Counted from the first letter of the stretch, positions 35,791 to 45,537 are shown. The stretch is 64,000 nucleotides of DNA from Syntrophobacterales bacterium (GCA_019429105.1 JAHYJE010000006.1:1-64000); one strand, 5' to 3'. The notes: generated from the letters alone by a model not told the origin. Program-made: numbers and translations.

Positions 35791-36702
35791 TTATTCAAAA
35801 AGCTTGGTGCTTAAGTATTTTTCGCCCCTGTCGGGAAAGAGGGTGACAATATTTATTTTTTTGCCGGGCGTGCGCTTAACTTTTTTAGCCACCTCCAACG
35901 TAGCCACCATTGCCGCGCCGCTGGACATGCCTACAAAGATGCCTTCCTGCTTGATTATTTCCCGCGCCATCGCAAAAGCCGCCTCGGTTTCAACCTGGAT
36001 TATCTGATCGAGTTTTGCTTTGTCGTAGATTGCCGGGACAATCGCCTCCTCCATATTTTTCAAGCCCTGGATATAATGGCCGAGCGTAGGCTCGGCGCTG
36101 ACAATCTTCACGTCCGGACTGCAGAACTTTCGCAATCCCGCGCCAACGCCCATCAACGTCCCGGATGTGCCGATTGACGCCACAAAATAATCAACCTGCC
36201 CGCCTAACTGATCATGAATCTCCTGGGCGGTGGTTTCGTAGTGGGCGGCCTTGTTGTACTCATTGGAAAACTGATCCGGCATGAAATATTTTTCGGGATA
36301 TTGTTTAACCAATTCCCGTGCTTTTAAAATGGCACCGTCGGTGCCCTTCTTCCCCGGCGTCAATGTTATTTTTGCCCCGAAGGCCGCAATCATCTTGCGC
36401 CGCTCCACCGAAACCGCATCGCTCATCACAATTTCCACCTGGTAGCCCTTGATGGCGCCGATCATGGCAATGGCAATTCCCGTGTTGCCGCTGGTTGGCT
36501 CAATAATGATTTTCTCCTTTGTCAGCTCGCCGCTTTTTCCCGCCTGTTCAATCATCCGCAAGGCGATCCGGTCTTTAACGCTGCCGCCGGGGTTTACTCC
36601 CTCTATCTTGGCATAAATATTTACACTTTTGGGATTGGGATTTAATCTGTTGATGGCAACAAGCGGCGTTTTGCCAATGGTTTCCAGAATATTTTTATGC
36701 AT
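35791..36702 (-). CDS. Cysteine synthase (O-acetylserine sulfhydrylase family)
   Basis: The 303-residue fold type II PLP enzyme has the lysine motif NPGGSVKDR (Lys43), the phosphate/Asn loop PTSGNTGIA, and GTSGTLMGVG near the PLP phosphate. It makes cysteine from O-acetylserine or O-phosphoserine and sulfide. CysK and CysM cannot be told apart reliably here. Its TAA stop is in the same frame as dinB, which continues directly downstream. Other sulfur genes lie about 2.5 kb away but in a different unit. Confidence 0.92.
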   Translation of the reverse strand: MHKNILETIGKTPLVAINRLNPNPKSVNIYAKIEGVNPGGSVKDRIALRMIEQAGKSGELTKEKIIIEPTSGNTGIAIAMIGAIKGYQVEIVMSDAVSVERRKMIAAFGAKITLTPGKKGTDGAILKARELVKQYPEKYFMPDQFSNEYNKAAHYETTAQEIHDQLGGQVDYFVASIGTSGTLMGVGAGLRKFCSPDVKIVSAEPTLGHYIQGLKNMEEAIVPAIYDKAKLDQIIQVETEAAFAMAREIIKQEGIFVGMSSGAAMVATLEVAKKVKRTPGKKINIVTLFPDRGEKYLSTKLFE

Positions 36703-37191
36703 AATTTACCTAACCCTCTGTAATTTTCGGGAACAGCCCATAAACCTCCGGCAAATTACCCGCCCCTGACGATAATATGCATTTTTACGCCCGGCGCGCA
36801 GCTGCTGAACAATATAAAATTAAAGAATGACAGTCAATCTTAATTTTCCTTCACTTCCCTTTTCCCCAATTGAGAGTCCTCTTGCTTGGGCAGCGCAGCA
36901 GACATGAGCAGCGCGTTCTTCAGCGAGAGGCGAGCGAAGTAAATCAAATATCTGAATCATTAACTCGGGGGGCGGCGCGTCAAGAACACGAGAAGAAAAT
37001 CCGTGGCAAGCGAATCGGCAAGTACGAAGTTTCCGGCAGCTTCAGGCTGCGGCGCACCGTGGGCGGTTTCAGCGGCAGATCACGGGCCGTTTCCGTCTGA
37101 TTTATGATTTGCCCGAAACGAAAACAGCATGCCCTCATTAATCTACGAAAGTCAGGCGGGGAGCTATTCAGAAATTGCTCCTCAGCCTTCT
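36703..37191. other. Gap with a possible toxin remnant
   Basis: No intact gene is seen in these 489 bases. Two short plus-strand stretches, HEKKIRGKRIGKYEVSGSFRL and GRFRLIYDLPETKT in another frame, faintly recall RelE-type toxins, so this may be a decayed toxin gene. An AGGC/GCCT and GGAGC/GCTCC nested inverted repeat at 37154-37188 just beyond the carboxyltransferase stop might act as its terminator, though no T run follows. Confidence 0.3.
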
Positions 37192-38835
37192 TTAAAATTT
37201 GAAATTTCCAAATTTTGATTCATCTATCGGTTTAAGCAGAGAAACTTCGAAAGCCGTCGCCAAGGCATTTCGACATTCCTTCAAAGGAAGCGTGCCATCC
37301 TGAAAAAGTCTGGCTTCGAGAAAAAAAGGGTGGGCCTCATTGGAGTATTTATCGACCATCATCTGTTCGAATTTACCTGCATCTTCTTCATCCATCTCCC
37401 GACCGTCTTTCCTTGCATTGACGCGTTCGAGACTTGTCAGGATGGAACCGGCGGTACGACCGGACATAACTGACGTTCTTGCTCTCATGGTGTGAAAAAT
37501 AAACCGGGGATCATACGCCCTGCCACACATGCCGTAATTGGCGGCGCCATGATCGGGACCGATCACCCATTGAATCTTGGGAACGTTGGCACAGGCGCAT
37601 GCCCGCACCATATCAGAGCCATACTTTCCGATCCCCGCATATTCCTGCTGGCTACCCACCATGTAACCCGGGGATGCCTGTATATAGAGAATCGGTATCT
37701 TTTGGGTGGAACAGCGAACGACCCATTCGGCAGCCTTGCGGGCGGATTCCGCAAAGATAACGCCATTGGCGTTGCTGGCGACGATCCCAACGGGCAGTCC
37801 TTTGAGATATATACGTCCACAGATAATGTTATCGCCACGCCCGGGAGCGTACTCCTTCTTGTACTCGCTGAAATAGCTGTCATCTGCGATAGAAACGATA
37901 ACCTCCCGCGCATTGATTCCCCGGTACGTATCTTTGGGCAGGATTTCATAGAGCCTCTCGATGGGAACCTTAGGTTCATTTATTTCCCTTCTCTCGATCC
38001 ATAATTTCTGTTTCGGTTCTTGAGAAAGCAACTCCCTGAGTTTCTCGATTCCCTCGTCCTGGGTGCGCACAAAATGATCGGCCCCTCCGGAGATGCCGGT
38101 ATGAACCTTTGCGCCCCCGAGATCTTCCATAGACACGATTTCGCCTATAGCTGATTTGACCATCGGCGGCCCCCCCAGAAAAGCATGGGACATCTGGTCA
38201 ATCATAATGGATTCGCAGGCAAGATAAACGATATATGCGCCGCCGGCAGTATTGCCGCCCGTGCTGAGAGTGTACTGTTTCAGCCCTTTGGCGGACATCC
38301 TGCTCATATTGAAGAAAATCCTGCCAAATTGCCCTTTCCCCGGGAAAACTCTTGCCTGCATCGGCAGAAAGCCCCCCGCAGAATCTGCAATGTAAACACA
38401 GGGTATTCCGGCTTCATCGGCTATATCCTGGGCCCGCAGATGCTTTTTGGCAGTGATAGGATAATAGGCGCCGGCCTTTACCCTGCTGTCATTGGCAATG
38501 ACCATCACCCAGTTGCCGTGAACCTTGCCCAGACCTGTTACCACCCCGGCAGCAGGAACATCCCTTGCCGTCTCATAATTAATGCCGAAGCCTGCGCCTC
38601 TGCTCAGTTCCATGAATTGAGTCCCCGGATCGATCAGTTGCTCTATGAGCTGCCTCACTGGCTTCTTTCCCTGTTTCACAAGACGGTCGATCTGTTCCTG
38701 CCCCCCCGGGTTACGCGCAATCTCCCACATGGCATAGAGTTTCTCTTCTTCCGCCAGCCAGTGATCCCGATTCTCCAGAAAAGCCATCTCCTTCTTTTGC
38801 GCGCGCATTGTCTGCCTGTCATTATTGTCAGCCAA
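37192..38835 (-). CDS. Acyl-CoA carboxylase carboxyltransferase subunit (MccB/PccB type)
   Basis: The 547 residues form the two crotonase-like halves of biotin-dependent carboxyltransferases. Family segments include PCVYIADSAGGFLPMQARVFP, STGGNTAGGAYIVYLACES, AFLGGPPMVKSAIGEIVSMEDLGG, and IPILYIQASPGYMVGSQQEYAGIGKYG. It is closest in pattern to methylcrotonyl-CoA carboxylase beta subunits. The TTG at 38835 is preferred because AAAGGA lies upstream. No biotin carboxylase or biotin carrier gene is in the window, so the partners must be elsewhere or it acts as a decarboxylase component. It is the last gene of the catabolic block beginning at 45537. Confidence 0.88.
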   Translation of the reverse strand: MADNNDRQTMRAQKKEMAFLENRDHWLAEEEKLYAMWEIARNPGGQEQIDRLVKQGKKPVRQLIEQLIDPGTQFMELSRGAGFGINYETARDVPAAGVVTGLGKVHGNWVMVIANDSRVKAGAYYPITAKKHLRAQDIADEAGIPCVYIADSAGGFLPMQARVFPGKGQFGRIFFNMSRMSAKGLKQYTLSTGGNTAGGAYIVYLACESIMIDQMSHAFLGGPPMVKSAIGEIVSMEDLGGAKVHTGISGGADHFVRTQDEGIEKLRELLSQEPKQKLWIERREINEPKVPIERLYEILPKDTYRGINAREVIVSIADDSYFSEYKKEYAPGRGDNIICGRIYLKGLPVGIVASNANGVIFAESARKAAEWVVRCSTQKIPILYIQASPGYMVGSQQEYAGIGKYGSDMVRACACANVPKIQWVIGPDHGAANYGMCGRAYDPRFIFHTMRARTSVMSGRTAGSILTSLERVNARKDGREMDEEDAGKFEQMMVDKYSNEAHPFFLEARLFQDGTLPLKECRNALATAFEVSLLKPIDESKFGNFKF

Positions 38836-38899
38836 ATCCCAGCATCCTTTCTTCAATCAAGAAATAAACAAGATGTTTTCCCGTTTCGAGCATTGCAGA

Positions 38900-39361
38900 T
38901 TAGGGTTTTTTCCCGCACAATACCTTAATAATGCAGGTAACGAGAAGTTCCCCTTTCTGATTTCTTATCGCATGTTTCGTGTTCAGGACGCCCCGCGTCT
39001 TGTCTTTCTCCGTTATATCAATGACCTCCACTTCACAGTATATAGTATCGCCGATCCTCGTTGGCGCGGTAAAACGCACCTTGTCCATCCCGTAGAACGC
39101 TATAAACGACTCCGGCAGATAACCCGAATATGGTCCCAGACGAAACGGCAGCGCCATGCCAATGCTCAGGGTAAGCATTCCATGGGCAACCCTCTCCCGG
39201 AACGGCCCTCTTCCCGCATAAGTCATATCGGTATGGAGCGGATGCCAATCGCCGGTTATTCCGGCGAAATTGACAATATCGGTTTCGGTTACAGTGCGAC
39301 CGGGCGAAACCATCTTTTCGCCAACGGAATAGTCCTCAAGATACCGGTACTCTTTGCCCAT
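38900..39361 (-). CDS. MaoC-like (R)-enoyl-CoA hydratase / dehydratase
   Basis: The 153 residues show the MaoC hot-dog fold with the catalytic pair in NFAGITGDWHPLHTD (Asp and His of hydratase 2 motif), then GRGPFRERVAHGMLTLSIG. It would hydrate or dehydrate acyl-CoA intermediates. It is 64 bp upstream of the carboxyltransferase gene and 105 bp downstream of the acyl-CoA synthetase, all on the minus strand. Confidence 0.88.
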   Translation of the reverse strand: MGKEYRYLEDYSVGEKMVSPGRTVTETDIVNFAGITGDWHPLHTDMTYAGRGPFRERVAHGMLTLSIGMALPFRLGPYSGYLPESFIAFYGMDKVRFTAPTRIGDTIYCEVEVIDITEKDKTRGVLNTKHAIRNQKGELLVTCIIKVLCGKKP

Positions 39362-39466
39362 TCAGCCCCTCCCTTTTTTATAACCCTTACATTCCGTTTC
39401 TCCGCCATTTGCCACAGACACTTCCTAAATGGAAACAAAAAAACAAAATGGGCGGCTACCGTCGGA

Positions 39467-41083
39467 TTACAGTTCCTTGAGCTTGTTTTTCATGATCTTC
39501 CCGGTTTTGGTCATGGGCATCTCTTCAAGAAACTGTATGGCCCGCGGATAAGCATGGGCTTCGAGTTTTCCCTTCACATGTTCGCGAATGCTTTCCTCCA
39601 GTGCCAAGTCCGCCTTGAAACCCGGGTGGGGAACAATAAAGGCCTTGACTATCTGTCCCCTCACCGGATCCGGAACCCCCAGGACGCAAACCATGGCCAC
39701 TGCCTTATGTGTCATCAGGCATTCCTCAATCTCTCCCGGTCCGATTCTATATCCGCCGCTTTCGATAAGATCGTCGGCCCGGCCGGCAAACCAAAAATAG
39801 CCGTCTTGGTCTTTCCGCCCCAGATCGCCGGTTTTCAGCCATTTCCCGGCGAATTTTTCCCTCGTTGCTTCAGGATTGTTCCAATATTCGAGGAACATAA
39901 CGGGGTCGGGACATCTGACGGCAATTTCTCCCACTTCCCCGACGGCTGCCCTCCTTCCCGCTGCATCGAGAATTTCCACATGATGACCGGGCACAGCCTT
40001 TCCGATCGATCCTTTGACAATCGGCATCACTCCGGAGCAGAAACCAACGACCAGATCGCATTCGGTCTGTCCATAATGCTCGTTGAGCTCCACGCCCAGG
40101 TTTTCCGCACTCCACCGGTACAACTCCTCGCCCATTGTTTCGCCGCCGGCAGTAACCGATCGCAGGCGTATGTTGTACCTTTCGCGCACATTTTTTACCT
40201 TGTTCATCATCATCCGGAGAACCGTGGGGACAACCATCAGATTTCGCACCGAATATTTTTCCATGATGGAAAAAACCCTTTCCGGGTCGAACTTGGCGGG
40301 GCGGAAAGCCAGCACAGGCACGCCGTGATGCAGGGAGGGAAATAGCGCGTCAAACGATCCGCCGATGTATGCCCAGTCCAGTGGCGTATACAGAAGATCG
40401 CCGTTCTGTGGAAAGAGATTGTGGTAAAATTCGAATCCGGGCAGGATCCCGAGAAGCAGACGGTGAGCATGCAGAGTTCCCTTGGGTTGCCCCGTGGTCC
40501 CTGATGTATAAATGATAAGGGCCGGATCATCGGGACGAGTTATTTCCGGGGTAAAATCATCGGTTTCTGCCTTTAAGCTTCCCCAGAAATTCAGTACGCC
40601 TTCGCCGCCGCCTTCTTCACCCACAACAATGACCAGCTTCAATTCCTTCAAACCGTCTCTGATTTCCCGGATCTTTGCCAAATTTTCGCTGTTCGTTATC
40701 AATACCCTGGTTGCGCTGTCCCGGAGTCGGTACTCGATGGCCATCTGGCCAAAAAGCGTCAACAACGGCAAGGCAATGCCCCCAAGTTTGTAAACAGCGA
40801 CATGGGAAATCAGTGTTTCCGGACACTGGGGAAGCAAAATCCCCACCCGGTCGCCTTTTTCCAGACCTTTTGCCTTTAAAACATTGGCCAATCTATTAGA
40901 CAGTGATTTAATATCCTGGAATGAATATCGCCGCTCTTTCTCTTCGGGATCAACATATATGAGGGCAAGCCGCTCGGGACCATCCGCCCATTTATCGCAG
41001 ACATCCACGCCGATATTATATGTTTCGGGAATATTCCATCTGAAATTTCGGCACAGATCGTCGTATGTCCTGCCTTCAAGCAT
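39467..41083 (-). CDS. AMP-forming acyl-CoA synthetase
   Basis: This adenylate-forming enzyme of about 538 residues activates a carboxylic acid to its CoA thioester. Core motifs are IIYTSGTTGQPKGTLHAHR (ATP-binding loop), NEHYGQTECDLVVG, WLKTGDLGRKDQDGYFWFAGR and the C-terminal catalytic lysine in MPMTKTGKIMKNKL. Pattern and length fit medium-chain or aryl-CoA ligases of the acetyl-CoA synthetase-like branch. ATG 41083 has GAGG eight bases upstream and is preferred over GTG 41092. The substrate is probably that of the adjacent TRAP transporter. Confidence 0.9.
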   Translation of the reverse strand: MLEGRTYDDLCRNFRWNIPETYNIGVDVCDKWADGPERLALIYVDPEEKERRYSFQDIKSLSNRLANVLKAKGLEKGDRVGILLPQCPETLISHVAVYKLGGIALPLLTLFGQMAIEYRLRDSATRVLITNSENLAKIREIRDGLKELKLVIVVGEEGGGEGVLNFWGSLKAETDDFTPEITRPDDPALIIYTSGTTGQPKGTLHAHRLLLGILPGFEFYHNLFPQNGDLLYTPLDWAYIGGSFDALFPSLHHGVPVLAFRPAKFDPERVFSIMEKYSVRNLMVVPTVLRMMMNKVKNVRERYNIRLRSVTAGGETMGEELYRWSAENLGVELNEHYGQTECDLVVGFCSGVMPIVKGSIGKAVPGHHVEILDAAGRRAAVGEVGEIAVRCPDPVMFLEYWNNPEATREKFAGKWLKTGDLGRKDQDGYFWFAGRADDLIESGGYRIGPGEIEECLMTHKAVAMVCVLGVPDPVRGQIVKAFIVPHPGFKADLALEESIREHVKGKLEAHAYPRAIQFLEEMPMTKTGKIMKNKLKEL

Positions 41084-41108
41084 TGGCGCCACCTCATTGA
41101 AAACTGGG

Positions 41109-41885
41109 TTAATGTTTTTTTGCCTTCATGTTTTCCAATTTCTTTGCGACAAAAATCTTTTGTTCATTGGCATTGATGCAACTGTGTAAATGAGCGGCTT
41201 CCAGCTCCAGAATCTGTTCAAAGCTCGAATGCATACCCTGGTCGATGGCGATGCGGGACAATTTCATTGACAGAGCGGAGCGGCAGTTGATCAGCCGGCA
41301 AATATCGAATGCATGCCTCAAAAGCCCCTCGCGTTTTACGACGCTGTTGACAAGTCCAATGGCAAGAGCCTCCGCCGCATCCACAAGTCTGCCGGTAAAA
41401 ATCAGTTCCTTGGCTTTTCCCAGGCCAACAATCTGGGTAATCAACTTGGTGCCGGCAGTGGTAACCGTGAGCCCCACCCCCGTTTCAGGAAATCCGAAAA
41501 AGGCATCGTCCGAGGCGACACGAATATCGCAACTCAGGGCAAATTCAAGACCGCCGCCGACTGCATAGCCATTGATTGCGCCAATCAATGGTTTCCCCAT
41601 CCCGAGAACCACCCTCTGAACATCCTGCAATGCATCGATCTCCTCAGCCCATTGTTCAAAGCTTTTTCCTGAAGATGTCTCTTTCAGATCTTCGCCTGCG
41701 CAAAATGATTTCCCGGCGCCGGTCAGTATTACGGAGCGAACATCCTTGTCCTGCTGAGCGCTCTGCAAATGCCGTATTAGTCCCTTCAGGAGCGCTTCGT
41801 TGATTGCATTGAGGCGGCGCGGTCTATTGAATGTAATGATTCCCACGTTTTCTTTTTTTTCATAAAGAACAGCTTGATTTTCCAT
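41109..41885 (-). CDS. Enoyl-CoA hydratase/isomerase family protein
   Basis: The 258-residue crotonase-fold protein contains the oxyanion-hole segments GAGKSFCAGEDLKE and AINGYAVGGGLEFALSCDIRVAS, and FGFPETGVGLTV. The two catalytic Glu positions of classical hydratases appear as NGYAVGGGLEFALSCD and PETG; the first is not a clear Glu, so isomerase, hydratase or hydrolase activity are all possible. It lies 26 bp upstream of the acyl-CoA synthetase gene and follows the TRAP permease. Confidence 0.88.
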   Translation of the reverse strand: MENQAVLYEKKENVGIITFNRPRRLNAINEALLKGLIRHLQSAQQDKDVRSVILTGAGKSFCAGEDLKETSSGKSFEQWAEEIDALQDVQRVVLGMGKPLIGAINGYAVGGGLEFALSCDIRVASDDAFFGFPETGVGLTVTTAGTKLITQIVGLGKAKELIFTGRLVDAAEALAIGLVNSVVKREGLLRHAFDICRLINCRSALSMKLSRIAIDQGMHSSFEQILELEAAHLHSCINANEQKIFVAKKLENMKAKKH

Positions 41886-41909
41886 TAAATGGTTCCTTTC
41901 CTGTCGGGC

Positions 41910-43211
41910 TTATTTTATAAAAATGTTTACCAGAACCAATGCAAATTCGGGAACGTAGGTAACTGCCAGGATTATCGGCAGCGCTCCAAAAATCATGAAA
42001 CAGGCAGCTGGTTTTATATATTCATGCAACGGCACATTGCCGCCGATCAACCCCGCCAGATAGAGCATGGGGGCACAGGGAGGGGTTATGTTCCCCAGGG
42101 ATAAATTGGTGACGGAAATTGCCGCAAAATGGATTGGATCTATTCCCGCTGATTTGGCAATCGGAAGCAGGATGGCCGCGGCAAGAATATTGCCGGAAAT
42201 GTCGTCCACCAGCATGCCCATCAGCAGCAAAATGACATTCAACATCAGAAGTATCATCCATTTGTCTGTTGTAACACTGAAAATCAACTCGGTGAGCTGC
42301 TGTGGAATCTGGTAGGTAACCATGATTCTGCTGACCATAAGAATAAAGAATAACAGAACCATGACCACGCCCGATGTCACCATTGAACTCTTGATATTGG
42401 CCGCCACGCCTTTCAGGGTCATGGTCCGGTAGAAGAAAAAACCTACCAGTACTGCATAGACTGCCGACATGCCGGCTGCTTCGGTGGGTGTAAAGACCCC
42501 GCCGTAGATGCCGCCGAGCACCAGGACGGGCATGAACAGCGACAGGCTCGCATGCCGGGTGGATCGCCCGATCTCTATTGCCGTCTGCCTCATGCCCATC
42601 TTTTCAGCCACCTTCAGCGTCTTCATACGCCGGCTCAATACGAGGTTGACCACACAGTAGGCAATCATCATTAAAATTCCCGGTATCAATGTGCTTAAGA
42701 ACGCGGCAAGGATGGATATCTGGGCCGTCATTGCAAAGACGATCATCGGAATGCTGGGGGGAATCAGCAAGGAAAGCATGGAAGAGGCCGCCACCAGTCC
42801 GGTTGAATAGCCTCTTGAGTAACCGTTATTGACCATTTCCGGTATCATGACTGAGCCGATGGCGGCAATAGCCGCGGATGCCGACCCCGAAATGGCGCCG
42901 AAAATGGCGCATGACACCACGCACACCATCCCCATCCCCCCTTTGATCCGCCCCAGAAAAGACATGGCAAAGGAGATAAGACGCCGGGAAATATCAGCGT
43001 CCCTCATCAGCCCGCCCGCCATGATAAAAAGGGGAAGTGCCAGCAGCGTATAGGATTCAAGGTTGCGAAAAGCCGAGGGTATGGCAAACCGCGGATCGAG
43101 GCCAGCAATGGCCATTATGGCAAATCCACCCAGACCGAATGCAAAACCCACAGGCACCCCGAGCAACATGATCAGAACAGCTAAAACCATTATGGCGATA
43201 ACTACAGTCAT
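41910..43211 (-). CDS. dctM: TRAP transporter large permease, DctM family
   Basis: The 433 residues contain about twelve membrane segments with the DctM signature regions MLLGVPVGFAFGLGG, AIFGAISGSASAAIAAIGSVMIP and TPPCAPMLYLAG. It forms the Na+-coupled channel of a tripartite ATP-independent periplasmic transporter for organic acids. The start overlaps the dctQ stop by 4 bases. Confidence 0.93.
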   Translation of the reverse strand: MTVVIAIMVLAVLIMLLGVPVGFAFGLGGFAIMAIAGLDPRFAIPSAFRNLESYTLLALPLFIMAGGLMRDADISRRLISFAMSFLGRIKGGMGMVCVVSCAIFGAISGSASAAIAAIGSVMIPEMVNNGYSRGYSTGLVAASSMLSLLIPPSIPMIVFAMTAQISILAAFLSTLIPGILMMIAYCVVNLVLSRRMKTLKVAEKMGMRQTAIEIGRSTRHASLSLFMPVLVLGGIYGGVFTPTEAAGMSAVYAVLVGFFFYRTMTLKGVAANIKSSMVTSGVVMVLLFFILMVSRIMVTYQIPQQLTELIFSVTTDKWMILLMLNVILLLMGMLVDDISGNILAAAILLPIAKSAGIDPIHFAAISVTNLSLGNITPPCAPMLYLAGLIGGNVPLHEYIKPAACFMIFGALPIILAVTYVPEFALVLVNIFIK

Positions 43212-43744
43212 AGCACACCTCCGGGCGTGGCTTCAAAGCCGTGGATTGCGGTGCCTGAATGTTTGATTACATTGGCAAAACTGTATATGGTCATGAAGAA
43301 GGCGCCGAAAAGCATGCTGCCGACGCTGTATATCCGCGGCCACCACAGACCGGGGGTCTTTTCTCCGCTGCCATATATCCAAAGACAATATTTAGCGGAA
43401 TGGTAGAGAAACAGAAGGCAAACCAAGAGGCTCAGTCCCCAGGTGATTGATTTTATTACCGCACGGGAGCGATCCGAGTGAAACAGCAGACCCGCCATAT
43501 CGCCTTGTACATGAACATCCCCTTTTGTTCCAAGGATTGCACCGAGAAAATAGACCCACACGGCAATTAATCTGGAAAGTTCCTCCAGACCGAAAAGCGG
43601 CGCCTTGAAAATGTATCGCAGAACAACCTGCAGCACAACTGTCAAAGTGACCATCACCCCCCCCGTGACAATGAGCCAGGTCGTGCCTTTATCAATAAAA
43701 TTGTCTGCGGCCATGAACATTCGATTGATTTTCCTGATTGCCAT
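43208..43744 (-). CDS. dctQ: TRAP transporter small permease, DctQ family
   Basis: The 178-residue protein has four hydrophobic helices and the DctQ pattern (FIDKGTTWLIVTGGVMVTL, LEELSRLIAVWVYFLGAILG, KGDVHVQGDMAG). It pairs with DctM in the inner membrane. It overlaps dctM by 4 bases and is separated from dctP by a hairpin. Confidence 0.9.
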   Translation of the reverse strand: MAIRKINRMFMAADNFIDKGTTWLIVTGGVMVTLTVVLQVVLRYIFKAPLFGLEELSRLIAVWVYFLGAILGTKGDVHVQGDMAGLLFHSDRSRAVIKSITWGLSLLVCLLFLYHSAKYCLWIYGSGEKTPGLWWPRIYSVGSMLFGAFFMTIYSFANVIKHSGTAIHGFEATPGGVL

Positions 43745-43771
43745 GATTCACTCCAATCTATGTTTGAAAAT

Positions 43772-43795
43772 AAGGGTCGGTTTGACCCGACCCTT
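43772..43795 (-). terminator. Hairpin between dctP and dctQ
   Basis: AAGGGTCGG and CCGACCCTT form a perfect 9-bp stem with a 6-base loop; on the minus strand it is followed by ATTTT. In this 98-bp gap it may act as a partial terminator or RNA-stabilising hairpin so that the binding protein is made in excess over the permease. A second small inverted repeat (CTATTC/GAATAG) lies at the dctP stop. Confidence 0.5.
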
Positions 43796-43842
43796 TTGGT
43801 TGGGTACTGGCAGCCCATTTTCACTATTCGGTCGGTGAATAG

Positions 43843-44880
43843 CTAATCGGCAATTTTTGTTGCATGCGCCTTGATCTTATCCATCAAAACGGACCCCAGC
43901 AGTTCTTCCTGAATAATCGGCCAGGCTTTGGCGCGAACCAATTTTGCAGCAGTTTTCCATTCCTGATCATTTACCTCGTACACTTTAACGCCGGCATCAG
44001 TCAGTTTTTTCTTGAATTCCATTTCATCTTTCTCTGCCGCAAGCGCCTGATCCGCCATTACCTTATCTGCCGCGCTGCTTAGTATCGCCTTGTCTTCCTT
44101 CGACAGGGAGTCCCAGAGCTTTTTGTTCATGGTCAAAAACCAATATTCAAAACAGTCGCGAGTCGCCACCCAGTAAGACAGCGCGTCGCGCATCACATAC
44201 GCCTCGACAGCCGGGCATGCGGAACGGGCATCAACAACGCCGGTCTGAAGTGCCGTAAAGGTTTCCGAGTAAGCGATCGGGGTGGAAATAAATCCCAATT
44301 TCGGCACATAAACCTCGAAAATGCGAATTGGCGGCACACGCATTTTGATGCCCGAATAGTCCTGAGGAACCTTGGCAACCTTGGTGATGCGCTTGCTGTA
44401 GGCCATACCGTCCCAGGCGTTTAAGTAAATCCCCAATACCTTCAAGCCGATCTGGGAATAGAGGTCATCAAAGATCGGGGTAAGCCAACCATTTGACCCG
44501 ATGGCCGCACGCGCCTCATCCCACGTGGAAAAAAGATACGGCATGAACATCAGGTTGGTTCTGGGATCATAAGAGGTGGAGCCGGCGTTGAGACCGATCT
44601 CCAGCGTCCCCATGCGGTTGGCTTCAATTTGCTCCATCCAGTCGCCTAATGACCCCGATGGGAAATAGGTGATGTTAATCCTGCCGCCGGATTTATCGGA
44701 CACAATCTTTGCAAACTGCTTGCTCCTGGCGGCTGCGGGATGATCTTCGGCAATTCCCTGGCTTATCTTCCATTTGTATGATTTACACTGGGCGCTGCTA
44801 TCTAAAAAGAGCACCAGCGCCAGACATCCCAAGACTGATAAAACCGCGACGACCTTTTTTTGTCCAAAAAGCTTATTCAT
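43843..44880 (-). CDS. dctP: TRAP transporter substrate-binding protein, DctP family
   Basis: The 345-residue precursor has a signal peptide (KKVVAVLSVLGCLALVLFL) and the DctP fold: ISQGIAEDHPAAARSKQFAKIV, GRINITYFPSGSLGDWMEQIE, and YSGIKMRVPPIRIFEVYVPKLG with the conserved Arg that binds the substrate carboxylate. It captures an organic acid in the periplasm. It lies 96 bp downstream of the TetR gene, with a GGAGGGG ribosome binding site. The ligand is not predictable. Confidence 0.93.
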   Translation of the reverse strand: MNKLFGQKKVVAVLSVLGCLALVLFLDSSAQCKSYKWKISQGIAEDHPAAARSKQFAKIVSDKSGGRINITYFPSGSLGDWMEQIEANRMGTLEIGLNAGSTSYDPRTNLMFMPYLFSTWDEARAAIGSNGWLTPIFDDLYSQIGLKVLGIYLNAWDGMAYSKRITKVAKVPQDYSGIKMRVPPIRIFEVYVPKLGFISTPIAYSETFTALQTGVVDARSACPAVEAYVMRDALSYWVATRDCFEYWFLTMNKKLWDSLSKEDKAILSSAADKVMADQALAAEKDEMEFKKKLTDAGVKVYEVNDQEWKTAAKLVRAKAWPIIQEELLGSVLMDKIKAHATKIAD

Positions 44881-44976
44881 TTTCCCCTCCTTAATTTGGT
44901 GTGAAATTTTTATTTACTTTCTGTCTCCTTTCGGATCATCACCCCCTCCCTGACGTTCCTCCCGTCAATTTGCCGC

Positions 44977-45537
44977 TTATGACCTTGCCAAACCCTTTAG
45001 AATAAAATCTGAATAGAAATCCGCAACTGCCTCCTTGGAAAGACGCCCCGAACGATTGAACCAGGAGCAAATGGCGGTGCACATGGACAAGATGCCGTAA
45101 GAAATCACTTTTAAATCTGAAACGGAAAAAACGCCTTCGGCTATCCCTTCTTCAAGAACCCCCTGAATTTGTTTTTCATATTCATCTCGCATCTGCATAA
45201 TTTCCTGGTAATTCCTGGCAGTCAGCCCCCGAAGCTCACTATCCGCAATAATCGCCTCTTTCTGCCGTTCGATATGAAAGATAATATGGCAATATATGGC
45301 TGCCTGCATTTTTTCGCGGGCGCCTTTCGCTGAAGCCAGTCGTTCCTTCAGCAAGTCCTGGAGTTCGATCATGGTCGTTCTGAAAATATCCAATAAAATT
45401 TCTTCCTTTGTCGAATAATGATGATAGATGCTTGACTTTCGGATACCTGCTGCATTTGCGATGGCACTCATGCTGGTTGCATAGTAGCCTTTTTTATAGA
45501 AAAGCCTTACCGCCACCTTTTTTATTTTGTCTTTCAT
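44977..45537 (-). CDS. TetR/AcrR-family transcriptional regulator
   Basis: The 186 residues start with the TetR HTH (RLFYKKGYYATSMSAIANAAGIRKSSIYHHYSTKEEIL), followed by an all-helical ligand-binding domain that looks like those of acyl-CoA-responsive regulators. It is the first gene of the minus-strand catabolic block and probably controls it, with an acyl-CoA or the substrate acid as inducer. A perfect TetR-type palindrome lies 186 bp upstream. Confidence 0.9.
   Translation of the reverse strand: MKDKIKKVAVRLFYKKGYYATSMSAIANAAGIRKSSIYHHYSTKEEILLDIFRTTMIELQDLLKERLASAKGAREKMQAAIYCHIIFHIERQKEAIIADSELRGLTARNYQEIMQMRDEYEKQIQGVLEEGIAEGVFSVSDLKVISYGILSMCTAICSWFNRSGRLSKEAVADFYSDFILKGLARS

Noticed and set aside
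43823-43845. Second TetR operator near the dctP stop
   Set aside because: ATTCGGTCGGTGAAT has only one half of the palindrome and better fits a small hairpin at the gene end.
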